Assembly: GCA_965227945.1 (NCBI GenBank)
Contig: CBDDGQ010000005.1
Coordinates: 992,001 to 1,056,000 of the forward strand
Direction of reading: 5' to 3'
DNA from: Azorhizobium sp965227945
Lineage (GTDB): Bacteria; Pseudomonadota; Alphaproteobacteria; Rhizobiales; Xanthobacteraceae
DNA: 64,000 nt
Shown: in pieces, positions 16,430 through 24,203 of the stretch
How the letters are laid out: each line of letters opens with the position of its first letter
Position numbering within the stretch: the first letter of the stretch is position 1
The notes under the pieces: generated by a model
The model's input: the letters and a program-made list of their open reading frames with translations, nothing else
Told to the model about the DNA's origin: nothing
Database searches by the model: none
Made by a program: the position numbers and the translations under genes

Positions 16430-16642
16430 ATGAAGTCGCAGGATGCGAAGGCCAGAGCCGAGGCTCTCTTCGGACAACCCGCTGCGGCCGCCGTGCCGGC
16501 TCTGGAAGGCGAGGCGGAAGCGGCGCGGGCCAAGATCGCGCGCCTGAAGGCGCTGCGCGAAGCCCGCGAAGCGGCGGAAGCGGAACGGGCCGACGCCGCC
16601 CGTCAGAAGGCCCGCCGCGCCCGCGGCGTCCCCGCCAAATAA
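16430..16642 (+). CDS. Small charged helical hypothetical protein
   Basis: A 70-residue protein rich in Ala, Glu, Arg and Lys. Residues about 25-65 (EAEAARAKIARLKALREAREAAEAERADAARQKARRA split in the middle) form one long charged helix, possibly a coiled coil. A start nine bases upstream (16421) is equally readable; GAGGAT at 16415-16420 favours the later ATG. Function unknown. The composition alone could arise in GC-rich DNA, so confidence is moderate. Confidence 0.5.
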   Translation: MKSQDAKARAEALFGQPAAAAVPALEGEAEAARAKIARLKALREAREAAEAERADAARQKARRARGVPAK

Positions 16643-16737
16643 GCGGCGGACGGCTTGGGAATTTGCCGCCGGCGCGCGCCGCAGGTGGTAGGGTGCGCCC
16701 GGTTCGCGCCCCACCGGCGCGCCACGCAGGACGGACC

Positions 16738-16989
16738 ATGGCCAAGAAGATTTTCTACGTGGTGCAGCCCTATGACGCCGCCAAGCGCGGCAATGGGCTG
16801 AAGGCCGGCACTGCCATGGAGGTCGCGACCGAGGCCGAGGCCCGGCGCAAGGCCGAACGCCTGGCGCAGAGCCGGGCCGGCGCCATCGCCTTTTCCCGCG
16901 CCGTGGATCCCGACAGTGACGACGCCGAGCCGCCGGTGCTCCTCGCCAGCTTCGGCCGGGTCCCGGAGGATTTGTTCGACGCCGCCTGA
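16738..16989 (+). CDS. Conserved-type small hypothetical protein
   Basis: An 83-residue cytoplasmic protein starting MAKKIFYVVQPYDAAKRG. It reads as one strand (IFYVVQPY), a helix (TEAEARRKAERLAQSR), and a second strand pair (GAIAFSRAVD, PPVLLASFGRVPE). This alternation of strand-helix-strand with a lysine-rich start looks like a real folded mini-domain. ACGGA lies 4 bases before the ATG. No family name is recognised. Confidence 0.6.
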   Translation: MAKKIFYVVQPYDAAKRGNGLKAGTAMEVATEAEARRKAERLAQSRAGAIAFSRAVDPDSDDAEPPVLLASFGRVPEDLFDAA

Positions 16990-17085
16990 GCCTTGTCCGC
17001 CCCGGAATGAATCGGCGATCTCCCGCTGCCAGATTGAACCTTTCCAAGCCCCGGCCGTTGATCCCCGAACCTGAGGGAGATCGCC

Positions 17086-17499
17086 GTGAGCGTTTTTGGA
17101 AAGATCATGTCCGCCATTTTCGGTAGCGCCGCGCATGCGGATAGCACCGGGGCTCCGGCGGGCACTGCCGCACCGGGCAGCGCGAGCGCGCCCACCGCCC
17201 CGACGGCGGCACCGGGCGCGGCCCCGACCGCTGGCGGCGCGCCGGTGGATGTGGAAGCGGTCCTCACGGGCCTCTCCGCAAAATCCAGCGAACAGCTCGA
17301 CTGGCGCCGGTCCATCGTCGATCTGATGAAGCTCCTGCAACTGGATTCGTCTTTGGCCGCCCGCAAGGAGCTGGCCCAGGAACTGAATTATCCCGGTGAC
17401 ACCGGCGACAGCGCCACCATGAACATGTGGTTGCACAAGCAGGTCATGGCCAAGCTCGCCGCCAATGGCGGCAAGGTGCCGGCCGACCTCAAGGACTGA
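17086..17499 (+). CDS. DUF3597 domain protein
   Basis: A 137-residue protein beginning with GTG behind a GAGGGAGA ribosome site. The N-terminus (MSVFGKIMSAIFG) is followed by an Ala/Pro/Thr-rich linker to residue 52. Residues 53-137 form the DUF3597 domain, with LDWRRSIVDLMKLLQLDSSLAARKELAQELNY (written here in part) and the tail MNMWLHKQVMAKLAANGG as its characteristic segments. Function is unknown; related proteins contain or resemble LysM-linked cytoplasmic domains. It is closed by a strong terminator. Confidence 0.85.
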   Translation: MSVFGKIMSAIFGSAAHADSTGAPAGTAAPGSASAPTAPTAAPGAAPTAGGAPVDVEAVLTGLSAKSSEQLDWRRSIVDLMKLLQLDSSLAARKELAQELNYPGDTGDSATMNMWLHKQVMAKLAANGGKVPADLKD

Positions 17500-17524
17500 G
17501 CGGCCCGCCATCTTGAAACGCAAA

Positions 17525-17562
17525 AGAAAGGGCGGCATCCCGGTCGGGATGCCGCCCTTTCT
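17525..17562. terminator. Bidirectional terminator
   Basis: A perfect 18-bp inverted repeat (AGAAAGGGCGGCATCCCG and its complement) around GT. The arms end in AGAAA and TTTCT, so each strand gives a GC-rich stem with a short T-rich tail. It serves the convergent DUF3597 and autotransporter genes. Confidence 0.9.
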
Positions 17563-17578
17563 GCGTCGCGATCCGCGA

Positions 17579-20500
17579 TCAGAAATTGACCCGCAGATTG
17601 CCCTTGAGAGTTGAGCTTTGCGCGTCGGAGCCGAGCACGCCGTCATAGGCAAAGCCGGCGCTGACGGTCTCGTTGAAGGCGTAGGACAAGCCGACGTTCA
17701 GCGCCAAGGCATCCCGTGCGATGGGCGTGCCGGAGACCGCGAACGGCGTGGAGCCGGTGAGCCACAGCACCGCCCCCGTGTCCACATCGCCAAAGGCATG
17801 CTGCCAGCCCAGCTTGACGCTCGGGGTGAAGATGCCGCTGCCCAGCGCCATGTCGGTGCTCACGCGCGCCCCCAGGGTCATCAGGGTGGTGCTCATGGAC
17901 ATGGCCGAGCCGGACAGAGCCGCGGCGCCGCCGGTTTCGGAGAAGGCGTCGAAGCTCTGGTTCACATAAGCCAGCGCCGCGAACGGGGACAGCTGGGCCG
18001 GCCCGAAGGTGAAGGGACGGGAGAGTTCGCCGAACACCTGAGTGGTGTTGCCGTTGTAGCTGCTGCCCAGACCGTTCGAGAACGTGCCGAAGGCCACCGT
18101 GCGGCTGGTGGTGATGTCGTTCCAGCTATAGGCGGCGCCATACTTGGCAATGAAGCCCGCCAACTGGGAGACGCCATAGACCGCCAGATCCGTATGGCTG
18201 TTGTCCACCTGCGAGTTGAGGCTGTCCACACTGCCGGACGACTCGCCGAAGCCCGCGGCGATGCCGAGGCGCGTGGTGTCGAACACGCCCACGTCGGCGC
18301 CGGCGATGAAGCCACTCTGGGTCCAGCCCAGCGAGGACAAGCCGTCGCCGGAGGCATTGCCCCAGCCGCCGTAGCCGGTGGCCCACACCGCCACATTCAG
18401 GCTTGCGGAGAGCTTGGCCACGCTCTTGTCGGGCTTGGCCGCCGTCACACTGTCCAGCCGGTCGGAGATGGCGGTGCGCACCTGGCGCGCGTCATCGAAG
18501 GTTTGCGCCGCCGTGGAGGCATAGACCTCGCCGGTGAGCTGGCTGAGGGCGGCGGGCAGGCCGATGGGGGCGAGGCTGTAGAGGCTGGTGAACAGGCCGG
18601 CGGCGGCGCCGGTCATGGCGACCCCGGCCACCGGGCGGATGCTGTCCACCGCGCTGCCGAGGGCACTGGCATTGGCCGTGGTGGCAAGGCCATTGGCGGC
18701 GAGGTTGCCGTACCACAGCGGGGTCACCACCAGGGAGAGGCTGGTGGGGCTGTAGAGGGCATCAAACCGGGTCGAATTGGCCAGCCCGCTGACCGGCTGG
18801 GTGAGGCCGGCGAAGGACCCGCTGAGGCCGGCGCTGGTCTGGATCACCGTGAAGCTGGTGCCCAGCGCCGGGGTATAGGTGTTGGTGGCGCTGCCGGTGA
18901 TGCCGCGCAGGGTGGGGGCCAGCGTTCCGGCGACCAGGACGGTGCCGGTGGAGCCGGTGGTCACGAGGCGGGAATAGTTGCCCGCGCCAGTCCCGGTCCC
19001 GGTGCCGTCGATGTCGGCCTGGAAGGTGGCGGTGCTGGTGAGCGTCACCGGACCGTTGACCGTCAGGGTGCCCGGCGAATTGCCCGGCGCCAGGCGCCCG
19101 GCCACCACCAGCGGGCCGTTGAGCGTACCGGTGCCGCGCAGGGTGCCGGAGGCGCCGACCGCCAGGGAGGAGGCGAACGCGCCGTTCACCGACAGCAGGC
19201 CGCCGGTGACCGAGGTCAGGCCGGTATAGGAATTGTTGCCGGTGAGGGTGAGGGTGCCGGCGCCGGCCTTCACCAGGCTGCCCGTGCCGGAGATGGACCC
19301 GGCGAAGGTGAGGCTGTCGGAACGGTTGAAAGCCAGGACGCCGTTGTCCACCACATTGCCGACGATGGAGCCGGTGGTGCCGCCATTGCCCACCTGGAGC
19401 GTGCCGGCGCTGATGAGGGTGCCGCCGCTATAGGTGTTGGCGGCGGTGAGGATCAGCGTGCCGGTGCCGGCCTGGGTGAGGTTGCCGGTGCCGGCAATGG
19501 TGCCGCCGAACACCACGGTGTCGGAGCGCTTGAAGGCCAGCGTGCCGTTGTCCACCACATTGCCGACGATGGAGCCGGTCGTGCCGCCATTGCCGATCTG
19601 CAGCGTGCCGCCGCTAATGGTGGTGCCGCCGGCATAGCTGTTGGTGCCGATCAGGGTCAGGGTGCCCGCGCCGGCCTTCACCAGTCCGCCGACGCCGGAA
19701 ATGTCATTGCCGAAGGTGGAGCTGTAGCCCCGGGTGTCGAGGGTTGTGGTCTCGGTGAACTGGCCATAGCCGAGCACGGCCTTGCCGGCATTCACCAAGC
19801 CCCAGCCATAGATCTCGTCCACGCCCGCCGCGCCGAGATCGGTGGCGGTGGTCAGCAGGGTCTGCTGCAGATCATGGGCGGTGAACCAGGGGAAGGCCTC
19901 CTTCACCAAAGCGGCGACGCCCGCCACCACGGGGCTCGCCATGGAGGTGCCGGACTTGTCCGCATATCCGTCATAGGGCCCCGTCCCGGTGCCCAAGGTG
20001 ACGGTGGAATAGATCTGCCATTCGGCCAGGTTTCCGCCCGGCGCCGACAAACACCACTCCTTGGCGACGCCGCAGCGATTGCTGTAGCCGGTGATCTGGT
20101 TGTTGAGATCGACCGAGGCCACCGCCAGCCAGGTATTCTTCAATTCCGGGATCAGATACGGCATCCCGCCCAGCGCATCGGGGCTGGACTGCGCTTCGTT
20201 GCCGGTGGCGAAGACCATCAGCACATCGGCGGCGGCGGTGGCCTTGGCGGCCGCGACCATGGTGGGATACTGGGCCTCAAATCCGGCGCGGGTATAGTCC
20301 GTCACATTGCAAGGCGGCACCTGCGCCAGGCGGCAGTCATTGATGCCGATGCTGTTGTTGACGATGGGCACGCCCAGTTTGGCGAGATATTGCCAGTTCG
20401 CCGAGAAGGCCGTGTCCAGGTCGGTGGCCGCCAGGTTGTAGGCGGTGGGGACGATGGTGGCGTTGAAGGCGACGCCCTGCATGCCCACGCCGTCGCGGGC

Positions 20501-20866
20501 GGCGCCGATGATGCCGGCCACATGGGTGCCGTGGCTGCCCTGGCTTTCGCCGAGATCGTGATCCTCATTGGGGAGAATGGGCACGTTGTTGCTGAAATCA
20601 TACCCATACTGTACCCGGCCGGCGAACTCCGGATGCCGGGTATCGAGGCCGCTGTCGACGGTCGCCACCAGCACGCCGGCACCGGTGAAGCCCAGCGCAT
20701 AGGCGTTGGCGGCGTTCACCTGGTCGAGGGCGTGGGAGCGATAATATTCCGGGGTCTGCCAGACGGAGAGGCTCTGCGCCCAAGCGCCAGATCCCTGCAT
20801 GCAAAGGGCAGCGGCAATCGCCAGGCCGCGCGCAATGCGGCCCCTGGTAATGGTCTCAGCAATCAT
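17579..20866 (-). CDS. Subtilisin-type serine protease autotransporter
   Basis: A 1095-residue type Va secreted protein. Residues 1-30 are a signal peptide (cleavage near AWA-QS). The S8 protease domain has catalytic Asp71 (VATVDSGLD), His112 (SHGTHVAG) and Ser308 (SGTSMASP). Residues about 400-640 are passenger-associated repeats of the form GxLxKxGxGTLxLTGxNxYxG, including two near-identical 68-residue units. The C-terminal 270 residues form the outer-membrane beta-barrel ending in NLRVNF with terminal Phe, the usual barrel signal. An upstream ATG (20959) would add 31 residues before the signal peptide and is rejected. It is divergent from an AraC regulator. Its substrate is unknown. Confidence 0.93.
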   Translation of the reverse strand: MIAETITRGRIARGLAIAAALCMQGSGAWAQSLSVWQTPEYYRSHALDQVNAANAYALGFTGAGVLVATVDSGLDTRHPEFAGRVQYGYDFSNNVPILPNEDHDLGESQGSHGTHVAGIIGAARDGVGMQGVAFNATIVPTAYNLAATDLDTAFSANWQYLAKLGVPIVNNSIGINDCRLAQVPPCNVTDYTRAGFEAQYPTMVAAAKATAAADVLMVFATGNEAQSSPDALGGMPYLIPELKNTWLAVASVDLNNQITGYSNRCGVAKEWCLSAPGGNLAEWQIYSTVTLGTGTGPYDGYADKSGTSMASPVVAGVAALVKEAFPWFTAHDLQQTLLTTATDLGAAGVDEIYGWGLVNAGKAVLGYGQFTETTTLDTRGYSSTFGNDISGVGGLVKAGAGTLTLIGTNSYAGGTTISGGTLQIGNGGTTGSIVGNVVDNGTLAFKRSDTVVFGGTIAGTGNLTQAGTGTLILTAANTYSGGTLISAGTLQVGNGGTTGSIVGNVVDNGVLAFNRSDSLTFAGSISGTGSLVKAGAGTLTLTGNNSYTGLTSVTGGLLSVNGAFASSLAVGASGTLRGTGTLNGPLVVAGRLAPGNSPGTLTVNGPVTLTSTATFQADIDGTGTGTGAGNYSRLVTTGSTGTVLVAGTLAPTLRGITGSATNTYTPALGTSFTVIQTSAGLSGSFAGLTQPVSGLANSTRFDALYSPTSLSLVVTPLWYGNLAANGLATTANASALGSAVDSIRPVAGVAMTGAAAGLFTSLYSLAPIGLPAALSQLTGEVYASTAAQTFDDARQVRTAISDRLDSVTAAKPDKSVAKLSASLNVAVWATGYGGWGNASGDGLSSLGWTQSGFIAGADVGVFDTTRLGIAAGFGESSGSVDSLNSQVDNSHTDLAVYGVSQLAGFIAKYGAAYSWNDITTSRTVAFGTFSNGLGSSYNGNTTQVFGELSRPFTFGPAQLSPFAALAYVNQSFDAFSETGGAAALSGSAMSMSTTLMTLGARVSTDMALGSGIFTPSVKLGWQHAFGDVDTGAVLWLTGSTPFAVSGTPIARDALALNVGLSYAFNETVSAGFAYDGVLGSDAQSSTLKGNLRVNF
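19343..19610. repeat. Direct repeat inside autotransporter passenger (204-base period)
   Basis: The stretch from about 19343 recurs at about 19547, with near-identical blocks (GTTGTCCACCACATTGCC in both) encoding GGTTGSIVGNVVDNG twice. The 204-base offset equals the 68-residue protein unit. Such near-identity at DNA level allows copy-number change by recombination. Confidence 0.75.
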
Positions 20867-21066
20867 GATTTTGGTCGCCTGATCCTGCGGGGGTGGATGG
20901 CCAGATGCCGCTGACAGGTAGCGGACGAACGCGGCAGACGCATTGACCCCGCGTCCCATCTCTTGCGCCGGCGTTTCAAAGTGCGGCCCCGTGCAAATTG
21001 ACCCGCAGCCTCGGCTGGGCCTAGGGATGACCTTGAGCTTTGCACTGTCAGGGGTGGGCAGCTTCG

Positions 21067-22086
21067 GTGGTGGATGATCCTTTCATTCCGTGTCAGCGTC
21101 TGGAGTCCCGGGACTTGCCGCCCGGCCAGGGCTTCGAGGGATGGCGGCAGGTGACCGAGCCGGTGTTCGACGTCACGCCGGCCGATCCCGACGCGCCATT
21201 CTCCGTCAGTTACCGCGCTTTCCATCTGGGCGACATCCTGGTGGGGGTGGGCCAGTTCGATCCCACCCAGTTCTCCCGCAGCCGCCAGAAGATCCGCAGC
21301 GACGGGCTCGATCACATCATGCTCCAGCTCTATACGGCGGGCGGCTATCGGGGCGACCTCGGCGAGCGGTCGGTGGTGGTGCGGGCGGGTGAGATCGTCA
21401 CCTTGGACATGACGCGCGAATTGCGCACGGTGTCGCTCGCCTCGGAAAACATCACCGTGCTGATCCCGCGCGATGCCATCCAGGGCCGGGTGCTGCCCCA
21501 TGGCCATCATGCGCCCGGCGCGGAGGGCGAGATGATCGGCGGGCTCCTGGCCGACCATCTGCGCGCCCTGATGGCGCGGCTGGACACCGTCCGCCAGTCG
21601 GCCGCCGGCCATGTGGCGGAGGCCACCATCGCGCTCTATCGCGCGGCTCTGGCGCCCACGCCCGATGCGCTGGAGGCGGCGTCCGAGCCGCTGCGCGATG
21701 CCCTGCTGCTGCGGGCCCGGCGCCTCATCGAGGCGCGGCTGGTGGGCCAGGACGTGGGCGCCGATGCTCTGGCCGGCGCCCTGCGCATTTCCCGCTCCAC
21801 CTTGTATCGCCTGTTTGAGCCGTTCGGCGGCGTCGCCGCTTATGTGCTGGAGCGGCGCCTGGCGCGCGCCCGCGCGGCGTTGCGCGACCCCGCCAATGTG
21901 CGCCGGGTGGGGGAGATTTCGGACGCCTGCGGCTTCTCCGATCCCTCGCATTTCAGCCGCGTCTTCCGCCGCCGCTTCGGCGTCACCCCGGCGGAGGCGC
22001 GCCGCGAGAGCCTGCTGGTGACGGCCAGTCGCCCGACGCCCTACACCGGCGCCAACCTCGGCCCCTGGATCCAGAAGCTGAGCTGA
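21067..22086 (+). CDS. AraC-family transcriptional regulator
   Basis: About 339 residues. The N-terminal half is a sensor of the AraC-binding-like type (SVSYRAFHLGDILVGVGQFDP...). The C-terminal 100 residues hold two helix-turn-helix units, ADALAGALRISRSTLYRLF and VGEISDACGFSDPSHFSRVFRRRFGVTPAEAR, the second matching the AraC signature closely. The start is uncertain: GTG at 21067 or 21070 gives a natural N-terminus, and a TTG at 21040 is also in frame. It faces the autotransporter gene across 200 bases and may control it. Confidence 0.9.
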   Translation: MVDDPFIPCQRLESRDLPPGQGFEGWRQVTEPVFDVTPADPDAPFSVSYRAFHLGDILVGVGQFDPTQFSRSRQKIRSDGLDHIMLQLYTAGGYRGDLGERSVVVRAGEIVTLDMTRELRTVSLASENITVLIPRDAIQGRVLPHGHHAPGAEGEMIGGLLADHLRALMARLDTVRQSAAGHVAEATIALYRAALAPTPDALEAASEPLRDALLLRARRLIEARLVGQDVGADALAGALRISRSTLYRLFEPFGGVAAYVLERRLARARAALRDPANVRRVGEISDACGFSDPSHFSRVFRRRFGVTPAEARRESLLVTASRPTPYTGANLGPWIQKLS

Positions 22087-22125
22087 GGCCGCGACCTCCG
22101 CGCGACGGTCGGCAGCGCGCCCCAT

Positions 22126-22147
22126 GCCCGGTGAGGCCGGGCCTTTA
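22126..22147 (+). terminator. Putative terminator after the AraC gene
   Basis: Stem GCCCGG / CCGGGC with a 5-base loop followed by CTTTA. Short stem and weak T-run, so it may be a leaky terminator in front of the kdp operon. Confidence 0.45.
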
Positions 22148-22233
22148 TGGGTTCCTTATGCCCCCGCCACATCCTTGCCATCGCGCCTTTACGCGGGGCG
22201 GCGGTAGGACAGGGGCCTCCTGAGAGGTTTCCC

Positions 22234-22317
22234 ATGGCTGACATTCTGTTTCTGCTGATCGGCATCGCGTTCTTCGCGCTCATGGCCGTCTACGCCCGCT
22301 GGGCGGCCCAGGCCTGA
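22234..22317 (+). CDS. 27-residue membrane peptide leading the kdp operon
   Basis: A very short gene encoding MADILFLLIGIAFFALMAVYARWAAQA, i.e. one TM segment with a short cytoplasmic-like tail (sequence given here only to show its composition: residues 4-20 are hydrophobic). A GAGAGG ribosome site lies 6 bases before the ATG, and kdpF starts 11 bases after its stop. It is distinct from KdpF. Similar mini proteins occur upstream of kdpF in other alphaproteobacteria as far as I recall, but no function is known to me. It might assist assembly of the Kdp complex. Confidence 0.65.
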   Translation: MADILFLLIGIAFFALMAVYARWAAQA

Positions 22318-22328
22318 AGGAGACGATC

Positions 22329-22415
22329 ATGTTCAATCTCGTCCTCGGCGCCGCCGTCACCCTCGGCCTCGCCGTCTATCTGCTCGTGGCGCTGGTCCGG
22401 CCGGAGAAATTCTAG
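22329..22415 (+). CDS. kdpF: Potassium-transporting ATPase subunit KdpF
   Basis: A 28-residue single-TM subunit of the Kdp pump. It has the family layout: MFN start, hydrophobic LVLGAAVTLGLAVYLLVAL, and the conserved exit LVRPEKF immediately before the stop. AGGAGACG precedes the ATG. In E. coli the subunit stabilises the KdpABC complex in the inner membrane. It is followed by kdpA after 58 bases. Confidence 0.9.
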   Translation: MFNLVLGAAVTLGLAVYLLVALVRPEKF

Positions 22416-22473
22416 AGCCCGGCCCGGCTGCCCGCCCGCACCAAGACTTCTGACAACTTGAAAGACCCTTGCC

Positions 22474-24183
22474 ATGACCTCCAACGGCTGGCTGCAAATC
22501 GCGCTCATCTTCGCGGTGGTGATCCTCACCGCCATTCCCATCGGCCGCTTCATGGCCCGCGTGTATGCAGGCGAACGCACTTTCCTCAGCCCCCTCCTCG
22601 GCCCCGTGGAGCGGGGCCTTTATCGTCTGGCGGGGGTGGATCCCGGCCGCGACCAGGGCTGGGTGGCCTATACCCTGTCCATGCTGGCCTTCAACGCCGC
22701 CGGTTTCCTGCTGCTGTTCGGCATTCTGCGCCTGCAGGGCCTGCTGCCGCTGAACCCGCAGGGCTTTGCCGGGGTGAGCGCGGATCTGGCGTTCAATACG
22801 GCGGTGAGCTTCGTCACCAACACCAACTGGCAGGCTTATGTGGGTGAAGCCACCATGAGCAACTTCAGCCAGATGTCGGGCCTGGCGGTGCAGAACTTCC
22901 TGTCCGCCGCCACCGGTCTGGCGCTGGCGATTGCTTTGGTGCGCGGCTTTGCCCGCTCGGGGGCGAGCGGGGTGGGCAACTTCTTCGTCGATGCCACCCG
23001 CTCCACCCTCTACATCCTGCTGCCGCTCTGCTTCATCACCGCCATCGCCTTGGTGGCGCTGGGCATGCCGCAGACCCTGGACGGTTCGGTGGCCGCCACC
23101 ACGCTGAACGGCGCGCAGCAGACCATCTCCATCGGGCCGGTGGCTTCCCAGATCGCCATCAAGCAACTGGGCACCAATGGCGGCGGCTTCTTCAATGCCA
23201 ATGCGGCCCATCCGTTCGAGAATCCCACCGCCCTCGCCAACATGCTCCAGGTCTGGCAGATGCTGGTGATCTCGGTGGCGGTGGTGTTCGCCTTCGGCCA
23301 GCTGATCGGCGACAAGCGCCAGGCCTATGCCATCCTCGCCGCCATGATGATCCTGCTGGTGGTGGGTGTCGCGGTGGCCTATTGGGCGGAAGCCGCCGGC
23401 ACGCCGACCCTGTTGCAGGCGGGGCTTGATCCCTTCGGCGGCAATATGGAGGGCAAGGAGGTCCGCTTCGGCCTGGCGCTCTCGGCGCTGTGGGCGGCGG
23501 TCACCACCGGCCTGTCCTGCGGCGCGGTGAATGCCATGCACGGCTCCTTCACCCCCATCGGCGGTCTCGTCCCGCTGGTGCTCATCAAGCTGGGCGAGAT
23601 CCTGCCCGGCGGCGTCGGCTCGGGCCTCTACGGCATGCTGGTGATGGCGATCATCGCGGTGTTCGTGGCCGGCCTCATGGTGGGCCGCACGCCGGAATAT
23701 CTCGGCAAGAAGATCGAGGCCAAGGAAGTGAAGATGGCGGTGCTGGCCACCCTGGTGCTGCCCATCTTCGTGCTCGGCTTTTCCTCCATCGCCGCCGTCC
23801 TGCCCGGCCCGCTGGCTGGGGTGGGCAATGCCGGCCCCCATGGCCTGACCGAGATCCTCTATGCCTATGCCTCCGGCACCGGCAACAACGGCTCGGCCTT
23901 CGCCTCGCTTAGCGCCAACACCCCCTGGTGGAACACCACCTTGGGCCTCGCCATGCTCGCCGGCCGCTTCGCCTACATCATCCCCATGATGGCCATTGCC
24001 GGCTCGCTGGCGGCCAAGACGCGGCTCGCCGCCTCCACCGGCACCTTCCCGACCCACGGGCCTTTGTTCGTGGGCCTCCTCATCGGCGTCATCGTCATCC
24101 TCGGCGGTCTGCAGTTCTTCCCGGCCTTCGCCCTCGGCCCCATCGCCGAGCAGGTGCAGATGCTGGCCGGCAAGACCTTCTGA
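22474..24183 (+). CDS. kdpA: Potassium-transporting ATPase subunit KdpA
   Basis: The 569-residue K+-binding channel-like subunit with about ten TM segments. All four selectivity-filter regions are readable: TNTNWQAYVGE, TNGGGFFNANAAHPFENPT, VNAMHGSFTPIGG and GTGNNGSAFASL. Length equals the family norm (about 557-570). It acts in the inner membrane with KdpB, C and F for high-affinity K+ uptake. The start (MTSNGWLQIALIF) follows the kdpF stop by 58 bases. Confidence 0.97.
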   Translation: MTSNGWLQIALIFAVVILTAIPIGRFMARVYAGERTFLSPLLGPVERGLYRLAGVDPGRDQGWVAYTLSMLAFNAAGFLLLFGILRLQGLLPLNPQGFAGVSADLAFNTAVSFVTNTNWQAYVGEATMSNFSQMSGLAVQNFLSAATGLALAIALVRGFARSGASGVGNFFVDATRSTLYILLPLCFITAIALVALGMPQTLDGSVAATTLNGAQQTISIGPVASQIAIKQLGTNGGGFFNANAAHPFENPTALANMLQVWQMLVISVAVVFAFGQLIGDKRQAYAILAAMMILLVVGVAVAYWAEAAGTPTLLQAGLDPFGGNMEGKEVRFGLALSALWAAVTTGLSCGAVNAMHGSFTPIGGLVPLVLIKLGEILPGGVGSGLYGMLVMAIIAVFVAGLMVGRTPEYLGKKIEAKEVKMAVLATLVLPIFVLGFSSIAAVLPGPLAGVGNAGPHGLTEILYAYASGTGNNGSAFASLSANTPWWNTTLGLAMLAGRFAYIIPMMAIAGSLAAKTRLAASTGTFPTHGPLFVGLLIGVIVILGGLQFFPAFALGPIAEQVQMLAGKTF

Positions 24184-24203
24184 AGCGCGGAACGGAGTTC
24201 ATC

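Noticed and set aside
19343..19610. Tandem blocks considered as a CRISPR-like or VNTR array
   Set aside because: They lie in frame within the autotransporter passenger and encode a known type of beta-helix repeat; spacing and content do not fit a CRISPR array.
17618..20914. Plus-strand frame of 1098 codons opposite the autotransporter
   Set aside because: Its Gly/His/Gln/Ala composition is that of antisense reading of a repetitive GC-rich gene. No domain motif is visible, while the minus strand carries signal peptide, catalytic triad and barrel.
22144..22200. Possible KdpE operator upstream of the kdp leader peptide (TTTATGG and CTTATG direct elements)
   Set aside because: The elements are too short and too unlike the E. 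coli KdpE site to call without comparison with other kdp promoters.
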